Assembly: GCA_023974075.1 (NCBI GenBank)
Contig: JAMFTG010000063.1
Coordinates: forward strand, 62,001 to 126,000
Reading direction: 5' to 3'
Source: Chaenocephalus aceratus
Taxonomy: Eukaryota; Chordata; Actinopteri; Perciformes; Channichthyidae
Length of the DNA: 64,000 bases
Part shown: positions 1 to 13,000 of the stretch, piece by piece
How the letters are laid out: each line of letters begins with the position of its first letter
How positions within the stretch are numbered: the stretch's first letter is position 1
Notes under the pieces: model-generated
What the model saw: the letters and a program-made list of their open reading frames with translations, nothing else
What the model was told of the DNA's origin: nothing
The model's database searches: none
Translations under genes and position numbers: made by a program

Positions 1-912
1 TAATTGATGTACTGGCCACCAGGGGGCTGCAGATTCACTTGGAACACACACACACAAAAATGCCATGTGTTGTATGTAATTATTAACAAATATACTAAGT
101 CTGACATCTTCATTGACATTTTACAATCAAAGGGAACATCTCCAAAAAATGGGAACATCCTCTAATAAGCTCACTAAACAAATATCAGTTCACAGAACTG
201 TTATTTAATGTTTACAAGTGGCATGTTTGTATTGAACAGGTTATTAAACAGTGGAATAAAGCTATTTTAAACTATTGGAAAGCACAGAAATTGTGTGTGT
301 ATTGAGATTAATCATTAAGATGACATAAACATGAAGTCATGAACACTAACCCAGACATTAGCTGTCTAACTTGAACCTAAAACACTTGTAGCCAGTCTCT
401 GCATTCCCCTTATTCCACAATAAGGGGAATGTCAACACGCCCGCACTCTGCTGTTCCTCAGCGCCACTCCCCCTCCTTCCCACTGAAATTATGAATGAAA
501 AGCGTAGTAATCATAGATAACACGGCAGGGTCCGTGACAGTTTGTTTATATATTACACTTTTTTTGCCAAATTCAGATGATAAATACAACTTTTAAGCTT
601 GTAAAGGCATAATTACAAGAGGCAATTTAACGTCACAGCAGGCATAACAACAGCCAGTGTTTCTTGTGAGGGGTTCCCCGGGAAACAAACACAATACACA
701 CAAATGCATCACAGATTATGTTTGCGGTATTTGAAATCATGTACGCAGCTCGCGACGTAACTAGGAGTCTAGTGGACGGTATCAGTACTACAAGTAAAAC
801 AAATGAAACAAATATTTTTTTTTAATTAATTTTTTTCCATTAATTACGTTGTTTATAAATTAATCTGAGGGCCGCAAAAAGAGGCCCGCGGGCCGCCATT
901 TGCCCATCCCTG
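1..912 (-). mobile_element. Non-autonomous hAT element, copy 1 (cut by window edge)
   Basis: This copy is the reverse complement of the element at 8160-9072, including its CA/TG tract and the flanking stretch ctggccaccagggggctgc. It ends at 901-912 with tgcccatccctg, the complement of the CAGGGATGGGCA terminus of the other copy. Its far end diverges near base 1, so it is truncated or just outside the window. No transposase reading frame is visible. The hAT call rests on the CAGGG terminus and the 8-bp TSD seen at the second copy. Confidence 0.75.
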
Positions 913-1169
913 GTTTAGTTGTTTGGTTTACAATAATTATCTTCCTTATATCGTGTCCGTTTCACGTTTTTGTTATGGCCATGACACTTCTCTGAATAAT
1001 ATTTAGCTCTTCATCAAGTCTTTTCAACCTCTCAAACGAGTCATTCATTCATTCATTCACACCTCATTCATGCAGAGGAGTACCACATGCTATGCTAAGC
1101 TAACACACACACACCGTTGGCCATCGGGAGCAACTCTGGGTTCAGTATCTGGACATTAACTGCATTATC

Positions 1170-1203
1170 TGTGGCGGTCGTCTTTTGAAAGACGACCGCC
1201 ACA
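1170..1203. repeat. Perfect 16-bp inverted repeat with 2-base loop
   Basis: The arms tgtggcggtcgtcttt and aaagacgaccgccaca flank the loop tg, making a GC-rich hairpin in AT-rich surroundings. No gene is adjacent; the nearest is ftsj1 about 1.5 kb downstream. It could be a transposon scar. No function is assigned. Confidence 0.8.
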
Positions 1204-1614
1204 GTTAATGCAACAACAACAAAAAATCACATAACTTGAATTATTATACAAATAATCCAAGGAGACAAATTGTCATTAATTATGTTTGTCTTTGAGTAAC
1301 TTCTACTAAATAATTGTTCAGTAGTTTTTATTGTTGAGTTGAATTCTAATAGACGTTGGCTTTATACCCTTTTAATATAGTCTTAAGTGCGAACGGTGCC
1401 CAGCACGTGCAAATTAATCATTTTAAATAGTGTCCTCTTCAATCAATCCAGTTCATCCACCAACAGTTAGAAGACAAGTACTTATGTGTGCATACGCATA
1501 TGTGAAATGCAACACCCCGATAGTCTATCTGAAGTCTGGGAATAAGGGCACAGTCACTGTACAGATAGTATTTAACATACGTTGCTCAGTACGTCTAGAG
1601 TAGACTCTAGATCG

Positions 1615-2201
1615 CATGTGTCAAACTCAAGGCCCGGGGGCCAAATCAGGCCCTTGGTGGATTTAATTTCGGCCCGCAGGATAATTTTTAATTACTATTA
1701 GATCTGGCCCGCCGGTATATTGCACGCACACCTTCCCTCCAACCTGAGGGTCTCCTCCGCTCAGAGACGGACCCCAAACATTGATGACCTTGCAGCCAAG
1801 ATGAGATGCCAAGTGTCTGAACTAGCATCTCAGAGCAGCAACCTGAGTTCAATGGATGCTTCCTTCTGCACCTTGTTTCTTGAGACAACAGGACATGTTT
1901 GGTTTGTTCTGTGAGGGAAATAGTTTTTTTGAAGCTGTTGTTGGCCTGTGGAGAAATGTACTCATATTGACTCAGGAAAAGCTGCAGATAGAGCCATAAG
2001 AAATGAATGCAACTGATTATTTAATGTGTAATGTTGTTTTTATAGGCAATCATTTAAGCTTTGTTAGTTCCAGGTTTAATATGTGCAATAAGTTCATTTC
2101 AATAAGTTCTGCAAAAAACATTGAATCAGTCCGGCCCTCGACTAGTAGGCCTACACAGTTTTTAATTTTGGCCCACTGTGTATTTGAGTTTGACACCCCA
2201 G
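1615..2201 (+). mobile_element. hAT-like element with GTGTCAAACTC terminus
   Basis: The left end reads gtgtcaaactcaaggcccgg and the right end tttgacaccccag, matching the terminal repeats of the elements at 6465 and 34679. Its interior matches the 34679-35239 element in inverted orientation; both encode a related peptide containing VSSAQ and RCQVSELASQSS, which suggests a transposase remnant. No convincing 8-bp TSD could be read, because the end bases are degenerate. Confidence 0.7.
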
Positions 2202-2689
2202 GTCTAGAAATGGAAAAGTTCCACGTTTTAAATATAATAGTGTAACATTTACAGCTTACAAAACAGCCAATACTAATCAAAGACCGTTAACACTAACTTA
2301 TCATACCAGTAGTTGTTTTAACTGCAAATCATGTAGGATTTTTTCCTATTTAATAAAAATCCAAGAAACTGTCTCTTATATATTTTCATTTTTCTTATTG
2401 TTTCTGCTTTAATCCAGACAAGTATACGTTTTTTTCGTGGTATATTTTCAATTAAATTCCTTTGAGTGGTGAGTTTGTTTATAGCTAAGTTGTATTATAG
2501 AACTGCCGCGACACCCTGTGGCCGCTACTGAGAATACATACATCTAGACACTGGACAGGAAATAAATGAATTAATAATGGGATATAATGATGAAATTATT
2601 GATTTAAAAAAATACCTGTGTCCATTATTGTAGAGTTGGTTGTTAAAATCTGCGAAATAATTTTTTGAACAGGCGTTTTTGCGACAGCT
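2202..2689. other. AT-rich intergenic DNA upstream of ftsj1
   Basis: I see no reading frame, RNA gene or clear transposon here. It probably contains the upstream region of ftsj1, because a candidate non-coding first exon follows. Confidence 0.4.
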
Positions 2690-2740
2690 ATCGGCAGAGG
2701 TCCTTCCATCGTCAACACCGGAACAACACGCGAACAGAAG
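2690..2740 (+). other. ftsj1: Candidate non-coding first exon of ftsj1
   Basis: A locally GC-richer stretch ends in cgaacagaag followed by gtaaaa, a usable splice donor at 2741. The first coding exon at 3430 is preceded by a splice acceptor (catcag), so an upstream 5'UTR exon is needed. This is the best candidate I can see. Its 5' edge is a guess. Confidence 0.4.
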
Positions 2741-3123
2741 GTAAAACAGCAGCTAATGGTTCATAAAACATGAATAAACTAGATTAAATGTGAGTGTTTT
2801 TCATGTAATAACGTGTATTTATTCAACCCAAAGACACATAGAGACCTAACTTTGGACTGAATGTTTTTACAGTCCGGGAAATATGTAGTTTATTGTGCAC
2901 TCGTCGCCAAACTCCGTTTAATTAGTTAATACAAACAGGCAAACTGTGTTTTAAAAGACAAGCGTGTTAATTAAATGTGGATTAAATAAAAGTTTACATT
3001 TAATAAGAGGTGCCCTTCGATTCGGCTTGTATACAATATACAAAAAAGCGATAATGTTCTTAGTTGGTTTATACTTATGTCTGCTACTGTAGTATAAGTC
3101 CATATTTCTGTTGTAGTCACGTG

Positions 3124-3175
3124 TCTGTCTATCTATCTATCTATATCTATCTATCTATCTATCGATTGATCGATG
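3124..3175. repeat. (CTAT)n microsatellite
   Basis: Runs of ctat, briefly interrupted, then cgattgatcgatg. It lies in the putative first intron of ftsj1. Confidence 0.85.
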
Positions 3176-3438
3176 TATCTGGGTAATTTTGGAACTACTT
3201 TTTGCATTAAAAAACTAAACAACAACAATCACTCGAAAAATATCATAAGAAGAATAATTCAGAGTGGTTCCACTGAGAGAAACCAGTCATAATATGTCAC
3301 TATATTCTATTGTGTTGCACGAGCCTGTGACCTAAGCATTTCATTGTCATAACTACGCTGTAGCTATGTGTACAAATGACAACAAAAGCCTTGAAACTTG
3401 AATCACTTCACATGTGTTTTTCCCATCAGAGGGTCAGG

Positions 3439-6400
3439 ATGGGTCGCTCCTCAAAAGACAAGCGGGACATTTACTATCGTCTGGCCAAAGAGGAGGGCTG
3501 GAGAGCGAGGAGCGCCTTCAAGCTGCTGCAGCTGGACCAGGAGTTCAACTTGTTCACAGGTGAGACCCACACCTGAGGAGGGGCTTCTGACAACTTCCAT
3601 ATAGTTATATCCTAACACTGGGGAAATGCTGCTCCAAAAACAAGTTACACAATAATGAGAACAAGGTGTTTTCACTAGAAATAAGTTCTGCCAATAGAAC
3701 TAGTGAACATGTGCTCGGTTAGATGTCGTGAAATAAGAAGGGATGTTTAGATAAATCTGATCCTGTAATTATCTAAGAGAACTTATTTTGAACTATATTT
3801 GACCAGAATCAGGAAATGTTACAATATAAGCAGCAAATGCTCAAAAGTGTTCTGTGTTCTGATGTTAGCTGGTGATTTTCTAATAAATATGTAAAAAAAT
3901 ATGTGTTTCATCTGAGAAACAACTCAAAGTAAGATTTTTTGACTTAACAAGATGATGCATTGTCTAAAAACAAGACCTGATATCTCACTGCAGTGTTACT
4001 TCTGAACGTATGTCTTATAGCAAGTGTAGAGACATATTCTGACTAGATATTAGACAAATATACTGGGCCAGATTTAGAGTTGTAGTGAAATGGGTATAAC
4101 TGAGCCTTGTAATTGTCTTTGAGTCCTCTGGTACACATCCAAGTAGGGCTGTGCAATTAATCGTATTTTAATCGCGATTACGATTTTGGCTTGCAACGAT
4201 TACGAAAACAACGTAATCGAAATAAAACTATTATTATTTTTATTTAAAAAAAAAAAAATGTAATTATTATTTTTTCATTTTTTTTTCAGTTGAATTATAC
4301 TTAAAGTTCAGGGTAATCAACTCTTAAAAACATACGGTTCACATTTTTTTTTCAATAAATGGATGTTTGCAAAGTAAATAGATTTTTAATAATCGTGATA
4401 TCAATTATTGACCAAAATAATCGTGATAATGATTTTTGCCATAATCGCACAGCCCTACATCCAAGTATCTGCCTTAGGCAAGGCACGTTTATTTATATAG
4501 CACTTTTCAACACAAGGCAATTCAAAGTGCCTTACTCTATTTTAGTTCTCTCTTTTATTAATGAGTTGTCGAGATTCATTTATTCCATGTCTTTCTTTCA
4601 GGAGTGAACCGAGCGGTGGATCTGTGTGCGGCTCCTGGCAGCTGGAGTCAGGTCCTCAGTCGGAAACTCAGGTTTTTATCTTTTTTTAAAAAACAGTAGA
4701 CAGATTGAGATTAAATTAAATGTATCTTAACAATACTTTTCCTATTTTATTGTTTTGATGTTCAACTCAGAGGGCTGGAGGAGAAAGGGGAGAAGGTCGA
4801 GGAGGTGAAGATCGTGGCGGTGGACCTGCAGGCCATGGCTCCTCTGCCGGGAGTCACCCAGATCCAGGGAGACATCACCAAGGTGAGGAAACGATGACTA
4901 AAATACCAAGTTGGGGTTTTAGGTTCCTTGAGCGGATTGGATCATTTCTACGGTGCCTACATGCACCTTTTTCTGTTTTATATGTGATCTGTGTCTGGAA
5001 ATATGACCCAGATCAGAAGAATCCAGCATGCAGGGTTCTTACGGTCATTACAAACCTGAAAGGTCATGGGAAATCTAAATGCCAGGCCCTGGAAAACTTT
5101 GGGAAAACAATATTTTTCCCAAAGTTTTGGAAAAGTCATGGAAATGTAACTATATAAATATTTTATCTAATCGCCGAAATAGTAATACTATAATGATAAT
5201 AAATACTGTATCGTATAGTCCATCCATCTTCTCCCGCTTATCCGTGGTCGGGTCTCGGGGGTAGCAGTTCCAGCAGAGAGCCCCAAACGTTCCTTTCCCC
5301 TCATCAACCAGCTCTGACTGGGGGGTCCCAAGGCGCTCCCAGGCCAGCGAAGAGATATAATCCCTCCACCTGGTCCTAGGTCTACCCCTCGGTCTCCTCC
5401 CAGCTGGACGTGCCTGGAACACCTCCCTAGGGAGGCGCCCAGGTGGCATCCTAACTAGGTGCCCAAACCACCTCAACTGGCTCCTTTCGACGCAAAGGAG
5501 GAGCGGCTCAACTCCGAGTCCCTCCCTGATGACCGAACTTCTCACCTTATCCCTAAGGGAGACACCAGCCACCCGGCGGAGGAAACCCATCTCGGCCGCT
5601 TGTATCCGCAATCTCGTTCTTTCGGTCACGATCCATCCTTCATGACCGTAGGTGAGGGTAGGAACGGAAATGGCCCGGTAGACAGAGAGCTTTGCCTTCT
5701 GGCTCAGCTCCCTTTTCGTCACAACGGTGCGGTAAAGCGACTGCAGTACCGCTCCCGCTGCTCCGCATCCTCTCCGGGCCATCTCACGCTCCATTGTTCG
5801 TATAGTAATGAAAGCTAAAATGGCATTTAACTGTCGAGGTGTTTTGCTGGTGAGAGATTTGAGTTGCTTCAGCGTGTAGAAGCTAGTAAGCCTACTGATT
5901 TGTTTCAGATCGGCACAACATGTTTCAGATGCAGACCTTATTTCCTGTTCCGTGTTAAAATAAACCATTTTCAGTGGAACGCTGAGAAAGAGTCATGTTT
6001 TTGGTCATGGAAAATGAGGTAAAGGTCATGGAGAGGTCATTGGTGAAAAAGTGTATGAACCCTGAGAGCACTTGGTCTACAATCAACTAGCTCTGATTTC
6101 TAGGTTTCTGAGGAGATGGGAATTGTGTTATTTGTTCACGAGAAGCGTTTTTAAGAGGATCTTAAACTCAAGTGAAAAGCTATGTCGGTACCTGCTTGAA
6201 TGTGTGCATGTTCACCCTATAGTGCAAGCCTCCTCCTTTTTCCTTTTTACAGTTCAGATACGGTCGAGCTCGTCCGTGAGGTCTGGGTTGTAGCTGGCGT
6301 CCATGTTCTCCACCCTTTTCTCAGTTTCCTTCATCGTTTGCATGAAAACAGCTCAACCTGCTCAGGGATAAACCCATCAAGTAGTAACTCAATCGTCTTG

Positions 6401-9400
6401 ATAAACGACCAATCAGAAAAAGTGCAACCAGGATTTGTGAAAGCACCTTAAACATCACTTACGGCAGGGGTGTCAAACTCAAGGCCCGGGGGCCAAATCC
6501 GGCCCGCAACTTCATTTTCTGTGGCTCCACAAGAGCTTGCAAAGAATATAATATGTTTACATGCTACTTTACAGAAGCACGTTGCCCATAAACTACATGT
6601 CCCACAATGCATCTCAGAATTTGACTTTTTTTCTCATAAATAGATTTTGTTTTCAAAATGTTACTTTTTTTGTTTTGTTTTTCCAGAATGTGGCTTTTCT
6701 TTTAAAATCATATTGTGACATTCTCACTGAAGAGACGTGCAATTATTTGCCATAGACTTCTGTTTTCAGACGTATTAATTATGAGTTATACCTTATCCGA
6801 TAATAATCCAATGCAGAGGGCAACTATGTATAACATATTATATATTCAATATTTATATGTCTTTTTTTATATAGTCTTAAAGTTACAACCGGCCCTTTGA
6901 GTGCAACCATAATGCTGATGGGCCCACGATGAAATGTAGTTTGACACCCCTGACTTACGGCGACTGGATAGGTCATGGAGTTGCTGTTTTAATGACCTAC
7001 ATCTCTCCTGGTTTGTTAAAGACGAGAAGAAGTGCGTTGCTGCGTCACATGACCTCCGTCTTCTCCTTCTCCTTCTCAGGTGTCCACAGCTCAGAGATCA
7101 TCCGTCACTTTGAGGGTCAGCCGGCTGATCTGGTGGTGTGTGACGGAGCTCCAGACGGTGAGACGCCGCTCACTTCCTGTCTGTCCAAACCTGTCCTTAA
7201 GTCTCTCCCGTCCTCCTGTCAACTTCCTGTTCTGTATCCATAGTAACCGGTCTCCATGACGTGGACGAGTACATCCAGGCTCAGCTCCTATTGGCCGTGA
7301 GTACGCTCAACGGTTTACTCATAACTCCTTATCAACATTTTGTATTATTATTTTAATGTTGTATTCTATTCTGTCTTCATTTTGTACCTTGTGTGAATCC
7401 TGTTTTTAACTCGGACCCTGCTGCTGCTATAAACGCCTGCATTTCTCCAAGGGGATACATAAAGTTCCATCTTATCTTATCTTTCACAGGTGTTTTGTTT
7501 TCATCTGTTCCTCTGTGATGTCACGCTGACCCCTCTTCCTGTTTGTCTCTCAGGCTCTGAACATCACGTCTCACGTCCTGAAACCTGGGGGGACGTTTGT
7601 GGCCAAAGTGAGTCCAACATTTCATCAACAATTCTGTACATTTTCTCTTCATAACTCACTCTTAAAGTTGAAGCTGCAGCCTGTTAGCTTAGCTTAGCAC
7701 AAAGACTTGAAACGGGGGGAAACTGCTAGCCTGGTCCACCTTACAGCATCTCTAAAGCTCCCTAAAAATTGATAAATGTTGTGTTTTTGTCCAAAAAGCA
7801 AAATCATTGGACACAAATCGTTACTCTCGTTTATTCCCACAGGGTAATTATCTCAGGCAGTGGTTCACTTCTTTGCTGTTGGTGCCGTATGACACCTCTT
7901 CCTAACATAAAGCGAGGGAGAGACTGTCGTGATTTCTCCCACTGTCAAAAATAACCATTGAATCCTTTCTTAAAAGAGGCCCCGCTGTGCCCTTTGGGGT
8001 TTTTCTGTGTACGGTCTGCAAAGGCTAAAATCCAGAGTGTTACACAGTGATGTCGCCATGTTCCATGAAGTAAACAAAGGACTTCAATGGAGGCGTTTCA
8101 GCCAGGGAAAGCCTTTGCAGACCATTTACATGCACACACACCTATATACCACACTACAGCAGGGATGGGCAAATTATTAATTTATAAATAACGTAATTTA
8201 TTAAAAAATAAGTACTTGTAGTACTGATACCGTCCACTAGTTACGTCACATGATTTCGTTCGGCAGCCAAATACCGCAAAATAATCTGATGTGTGTATTG
8301 TGTTTGTTTCCCGGGGCAACACTCACAAGAAACAGCGGCTGTTGTTATGCCTGCTGTGACGTTAAGTTGCCGCTTGTAATTATGCCTTTAGCTTAAAAGT
8401 TGTATTTATCGTCTGAATTTGGCGAAACAAGTTCAATATTCTAAAACCCAAGACTTTGTTTATTTAAAATCAGATGAAAACAAACTGTCGCGGACCCTGC
8501 CGTGTTATCTATGATTACTACGCTTTTCATTCATAATGTCAGCGGGAGGGAGGGGGAGCGGCGCTGAGGAACAGCCGAGTGCGGGTTGCCAGGTGTCTGT
8601 GTGGACATTCCCCTTATTGTACGTCAGCAGAGGCTACAAGTGTCTTAGGTTCAAGTTAGACAACTAATGTCTGGGTTAGTGTTCATGACTTCATGTTTAT
8701 GTCATCTTAATGGTTAATCTCAATACACACACATTTTCCGTGCTTTCCAACAGTTTAAAATAGTTTTATTCCACTGTTTAATAACCTGTTCAATACAAAC
8801 ATGCCACTTGTAAACATTAAATAACATTTCTGTGAACTGATATTTGTTTAGTGGCTGATTGGAGGATGTTCCCTGAAAGATTGTAAAATGCAAATGAAGA
8901 TTTCAGAGTTAGTATATTTGTTAATAATTACATACAACACATGGAATTTGTGTGTGTGTGTGTGTGTGTGTGAGTGTGTGTGTGTGTGTGTGTGTGTTCC
9001 AAGTGAATCTGCAGCCCCCTGGTGGCCAGTACATTATGTGGCCCCCACCACCATCCAAGTCGCCCATCCCTGCTCTACAGGGAAGGGAACCCCCCCCCAA
9101 AAGCACATTAGGGCCTCTTTAATGCTTCTAGTGTTTTGGTAAAGCACTTTGAATCGCCTTGTGTTAAAGCGTGCTACTTAAATACACTTTTTTAAGCGGC
9201 GTCAAACTGTGTTGACTCCTCCTCGTGCTCCTGTGTTTCAGATCTTCAGAGGTAAAGACGTCACTCTGCTGTACTCCCAGCTCAAGCTCTTCTTCGGTGG
9301 TGTGACCTGCGCCAAGCCCCGCAGCAGCAGGAACTCCAGCATCGGTGAGCGACCAATCACAAGCCTCCAGCTCCTCTAGTTATTGTTTAACAGCTGGGAC

Positions 9401-10034
9401 TTATGCTAAACAAACGCTTCAATATTAATTCATAGTATTTTGTATATTTTATTTTGTTCTTAAATATATTTTGTACATCTCTGTGTTTTATTTATTTCGT
9501 TAAGAGACATTCCTCACCATTTGGTTACCGTACTTTTCGGACTATAAGACGCGACTTTTCCCCCCATTTTTTGTGTACAGCTAACGGCCACTAGGGAACC
9601 TCCTACATCTATGGATTTTACAGGTAGAATTAACCACCTTTAACACTATGGGCTCTAGGACCGGTCCGCGCCCGCCACCTTTAAGCGGCGGGCTCCAGCA
9701 GGAAAAGCTGGAGGCCGGAAAAGAGTGAGACAGGTAGCGCGCCAAAGTAAAAGTGGAACCGAGAGACAGAACGAGAGCAAGACAGACGGACCATTTAGCT
9801 GCTGCGGTTTATATGCAGGTGCGCTTTATAGTCCGAAAAGTACGGTATTTATTAAAGTTGTTTTAGTTTTTCTATATAATAATTCTTCCTGAAAATTTGA
9901 ATAAATTCAGGTTTAAGTTTGTAAGAAATAACATTTTCTCATTTAATTTGGTAGTTTCAGTGTTTTGAAATATATAATTCTGACATAATTAACTTCTGCA
10001 TAGACTTGTTTTGTAGATAAACAGATTTTCTGGG

Positions 10035-10073
<39 letters not shown>

Positions 10074-13000
10074 GAGGCCTTCGTCGTGTGTCAGAATTAC
10101 TCTCCTCCTGAAGGTTACGTCCCCAACATGTCCAACCCTCTGCTGGATCACGCCTACGGTAACTACCTGCCCCTCTTCCGCTTTTATATGTGATCTGTGT
10201 CTGAAATAGGACACACATTTTCTACAATCAACTAGTTCTGCGGAACAGATTTCTAAGTGTGACTCATAATGTTTGACAATAATCAAAAGACCCAGATTTG
10301 ACGCTGCTGTCACAGTCGAATCCGTCAGTCAAACATGTGTATAAAATGACGGATCATTCCATTTGGGCTATGTGGGGGTGCTGAGTGGCTTGAGATACAG
10401 GCTATTTTGATATGAGCCTATTTATAACACATCTGAAAATAGCGCATGTGCTTTTACTGAATCTTCTGAGTGTGTGTGTGAATAAATCCCCCTGTAGTTG
10501 GATTAGAATAGTTGGACTATCCTAATTGTTGCGACCATTGGAGCAGCATGTAGCTTCAGAAAATACATATGAGGGCACTTTACATATTCTTACATAATGA
10601 ACATTATGCTGTTCTCACTCAGCAGGAGGAAGTGTGTATACACAAGCATTTAGACAAATTAATTGAAACCACATTTATTGAAAATATAATAATAATCTAA
10701 TTTACTTTTGTAGCATTTAAAAAATAAGCTAAATTAAATGTTGTTTTGTTTTATAATGAAAGCGGTGTTTCATGGTCATATCCCTAAATATGTTTTGCAC
10801 ATTTCGGCACAGCCTTCCACTTTAAAATATAAAACACTGCACCATGTATTTTAGTTTCTTTTGTATATCTTTTGTATATCTTTCGTCTTTTTTTTAATGC
10901 CAAATCGTTTTTGAAATCTTTATATTTCTGACCTTCTCTAACTACTTATATTCTCACAGCGTTCTTACGGTCATTAAAACCCTGGAACAGTCATGGAAAT
11001 TCAAAATGCTAATTCCAGGCCCTGGAAAAGTTATGGAAATTTAACTGAAGTTGCATCAAATATAATTTATATTTTATCTTATCATTATAGTAATACTATA
11101 ATGATAATAAATACTGTATCGTATAGTAATGAAATGTAAAATGGCATTTAACTGACGAGGTGTTTTGCTGGTGAGAGATTTTAGTTGCTTTAGCGTGTAG
11201 AACAGGGGTGTCAAACTCAAGGCCCGGGGGCCAAATCCGGCCCGCGACTTCATTTTCTGTGGCCCCACAAGAGCTTGCAAAGAATATAATATGTTTACAT
11301 GCTACTTTACAGAAGCACGTTGCCCATAAACTACATGTCCCACAATGCATCTCAAATTAGATTTTTTTTTTGTCAAAATATGCCTTTTTTTCCTCATAAA
11401 TAAATTTTGTTTTCAAAAGAGTAATTGTTTTGGTCATGGAAAATTAGGTAAAGGTCATGGAGAGGTCATGGAAAATAATTGGTGAAAAAGTGTATGAACC
11501 TTGTTCTTAAGTTGTTTATGTTTGCACCACGAAAGCAAATGCCTTGAATGTGTAAAACATACATGGCAATAAACCCGATTCTAATTCTGATTTAGTTGTT
11601 TGTGTTTTCAAAAGGTTACACACCTGTAGATCTCTGTTTAGAAGTCAAACTGGATCAGATTTTTAGTTTCGTGTTCCTGAGTGTGTTCTGCTCTCCGTTC
11701 TCAGACGTGGACTTCAACCAGCTGCAGGGTCCGAACCGCGTCATCGTTCCCTTCCTGGCGTGCGGCGACCTCAGCGCCTTCGACTCCGACCGGACGTACC
11801 CTCTGCAGGTGAGGAAACACGTGGTTACCTTTACTGAGGCAAGCTGAGGGGTCCCACGATGTAATAATGTGCACCAGTTAATCCTCCAATTAAGACCTGG
11901 GAGCTTAATCCCAAGTCAATCTACTTATTTATCTAAGTAGTTATCACCGCAATAAACCGTATTTAATTTTGTCTTAATGTACATTATTTAATTTCATATT
12001 CTGTTCTTGTACATATCATATTCTATTGACATGTATATAGACTTTTTGCACAATTTTGTATTTTATTATATATGTTGCATTGTTGGAGGAGCTCAGGTCA
12101 GAAGAATTTCATTTCCATTTCTACACTGTAGCTTATGTGCATATGACAATACAACTTTTGAATCTTGAATCTCGAATGTATGTTAGAGCAGTGTTTCTCA
12201 AACTTTTTCATACCAAGGACCACTTAACCAATACAAAAAACACTCGTTGACCACCTAATTCCACAAATATCCCAAAACACATCGTTTTTCTAGAACAGAT
12301 TACAAATCGCCTGAAAATGGTACAAACAAGTGGCAACATGTGTGACAAAGGTGTTGCCCTGGGCTTTATCATGCAAAAGAAAGTGAAACTTAAGCTCGCT
12401 CCATTGCGGAGATATTCCTGCGAGAGTGCGGAAAACTTAAATGTATTTCAAATGTTACCAATATACTCACGGACCACTAGGGGGCGTCCACGGACCACAC
12501 TTTGAGAAGCACTGCGTTAGAGGGTCTTTGAGCTTGTTTTCTCTTCAGTGATCGTGATGTTATGTGAAATGTTGGTTTTCCTTGTATCGTGTCTTAATAT
12601 TTGTCCTTGTTTGATGTTGAAATGAAGCTGATTTGATGCGAGAATAATTTCAGACTTGATCTTGGCTTTAGGAGCCATATGTTAAAATGTATAATTTGAT
12701 ATATTATGTGAATTATTTGAACATATTTCTTTGTTTTTGGTATTATTATATCAGTTATTTAAACCAGCAAAATTGACGTCATAGCCGACTGCAGCTGCTG
12801 GTAATTAGAATGAAAAATAATCACGGAGCAACATCGTGTTTTTGCTTGATTAAAGGTCACCTATTATGCAACATCCACTTCTCCACGTCTCTTCGACATC
12901 TACACCCCCTCTGAAAGTTTCAGGAACAAAGATTCTCTCTCTTTTTGATCCATTTCTATAAAAACCTGTCTGAAAATGAGCTGATCAGATTTTGGCCACT

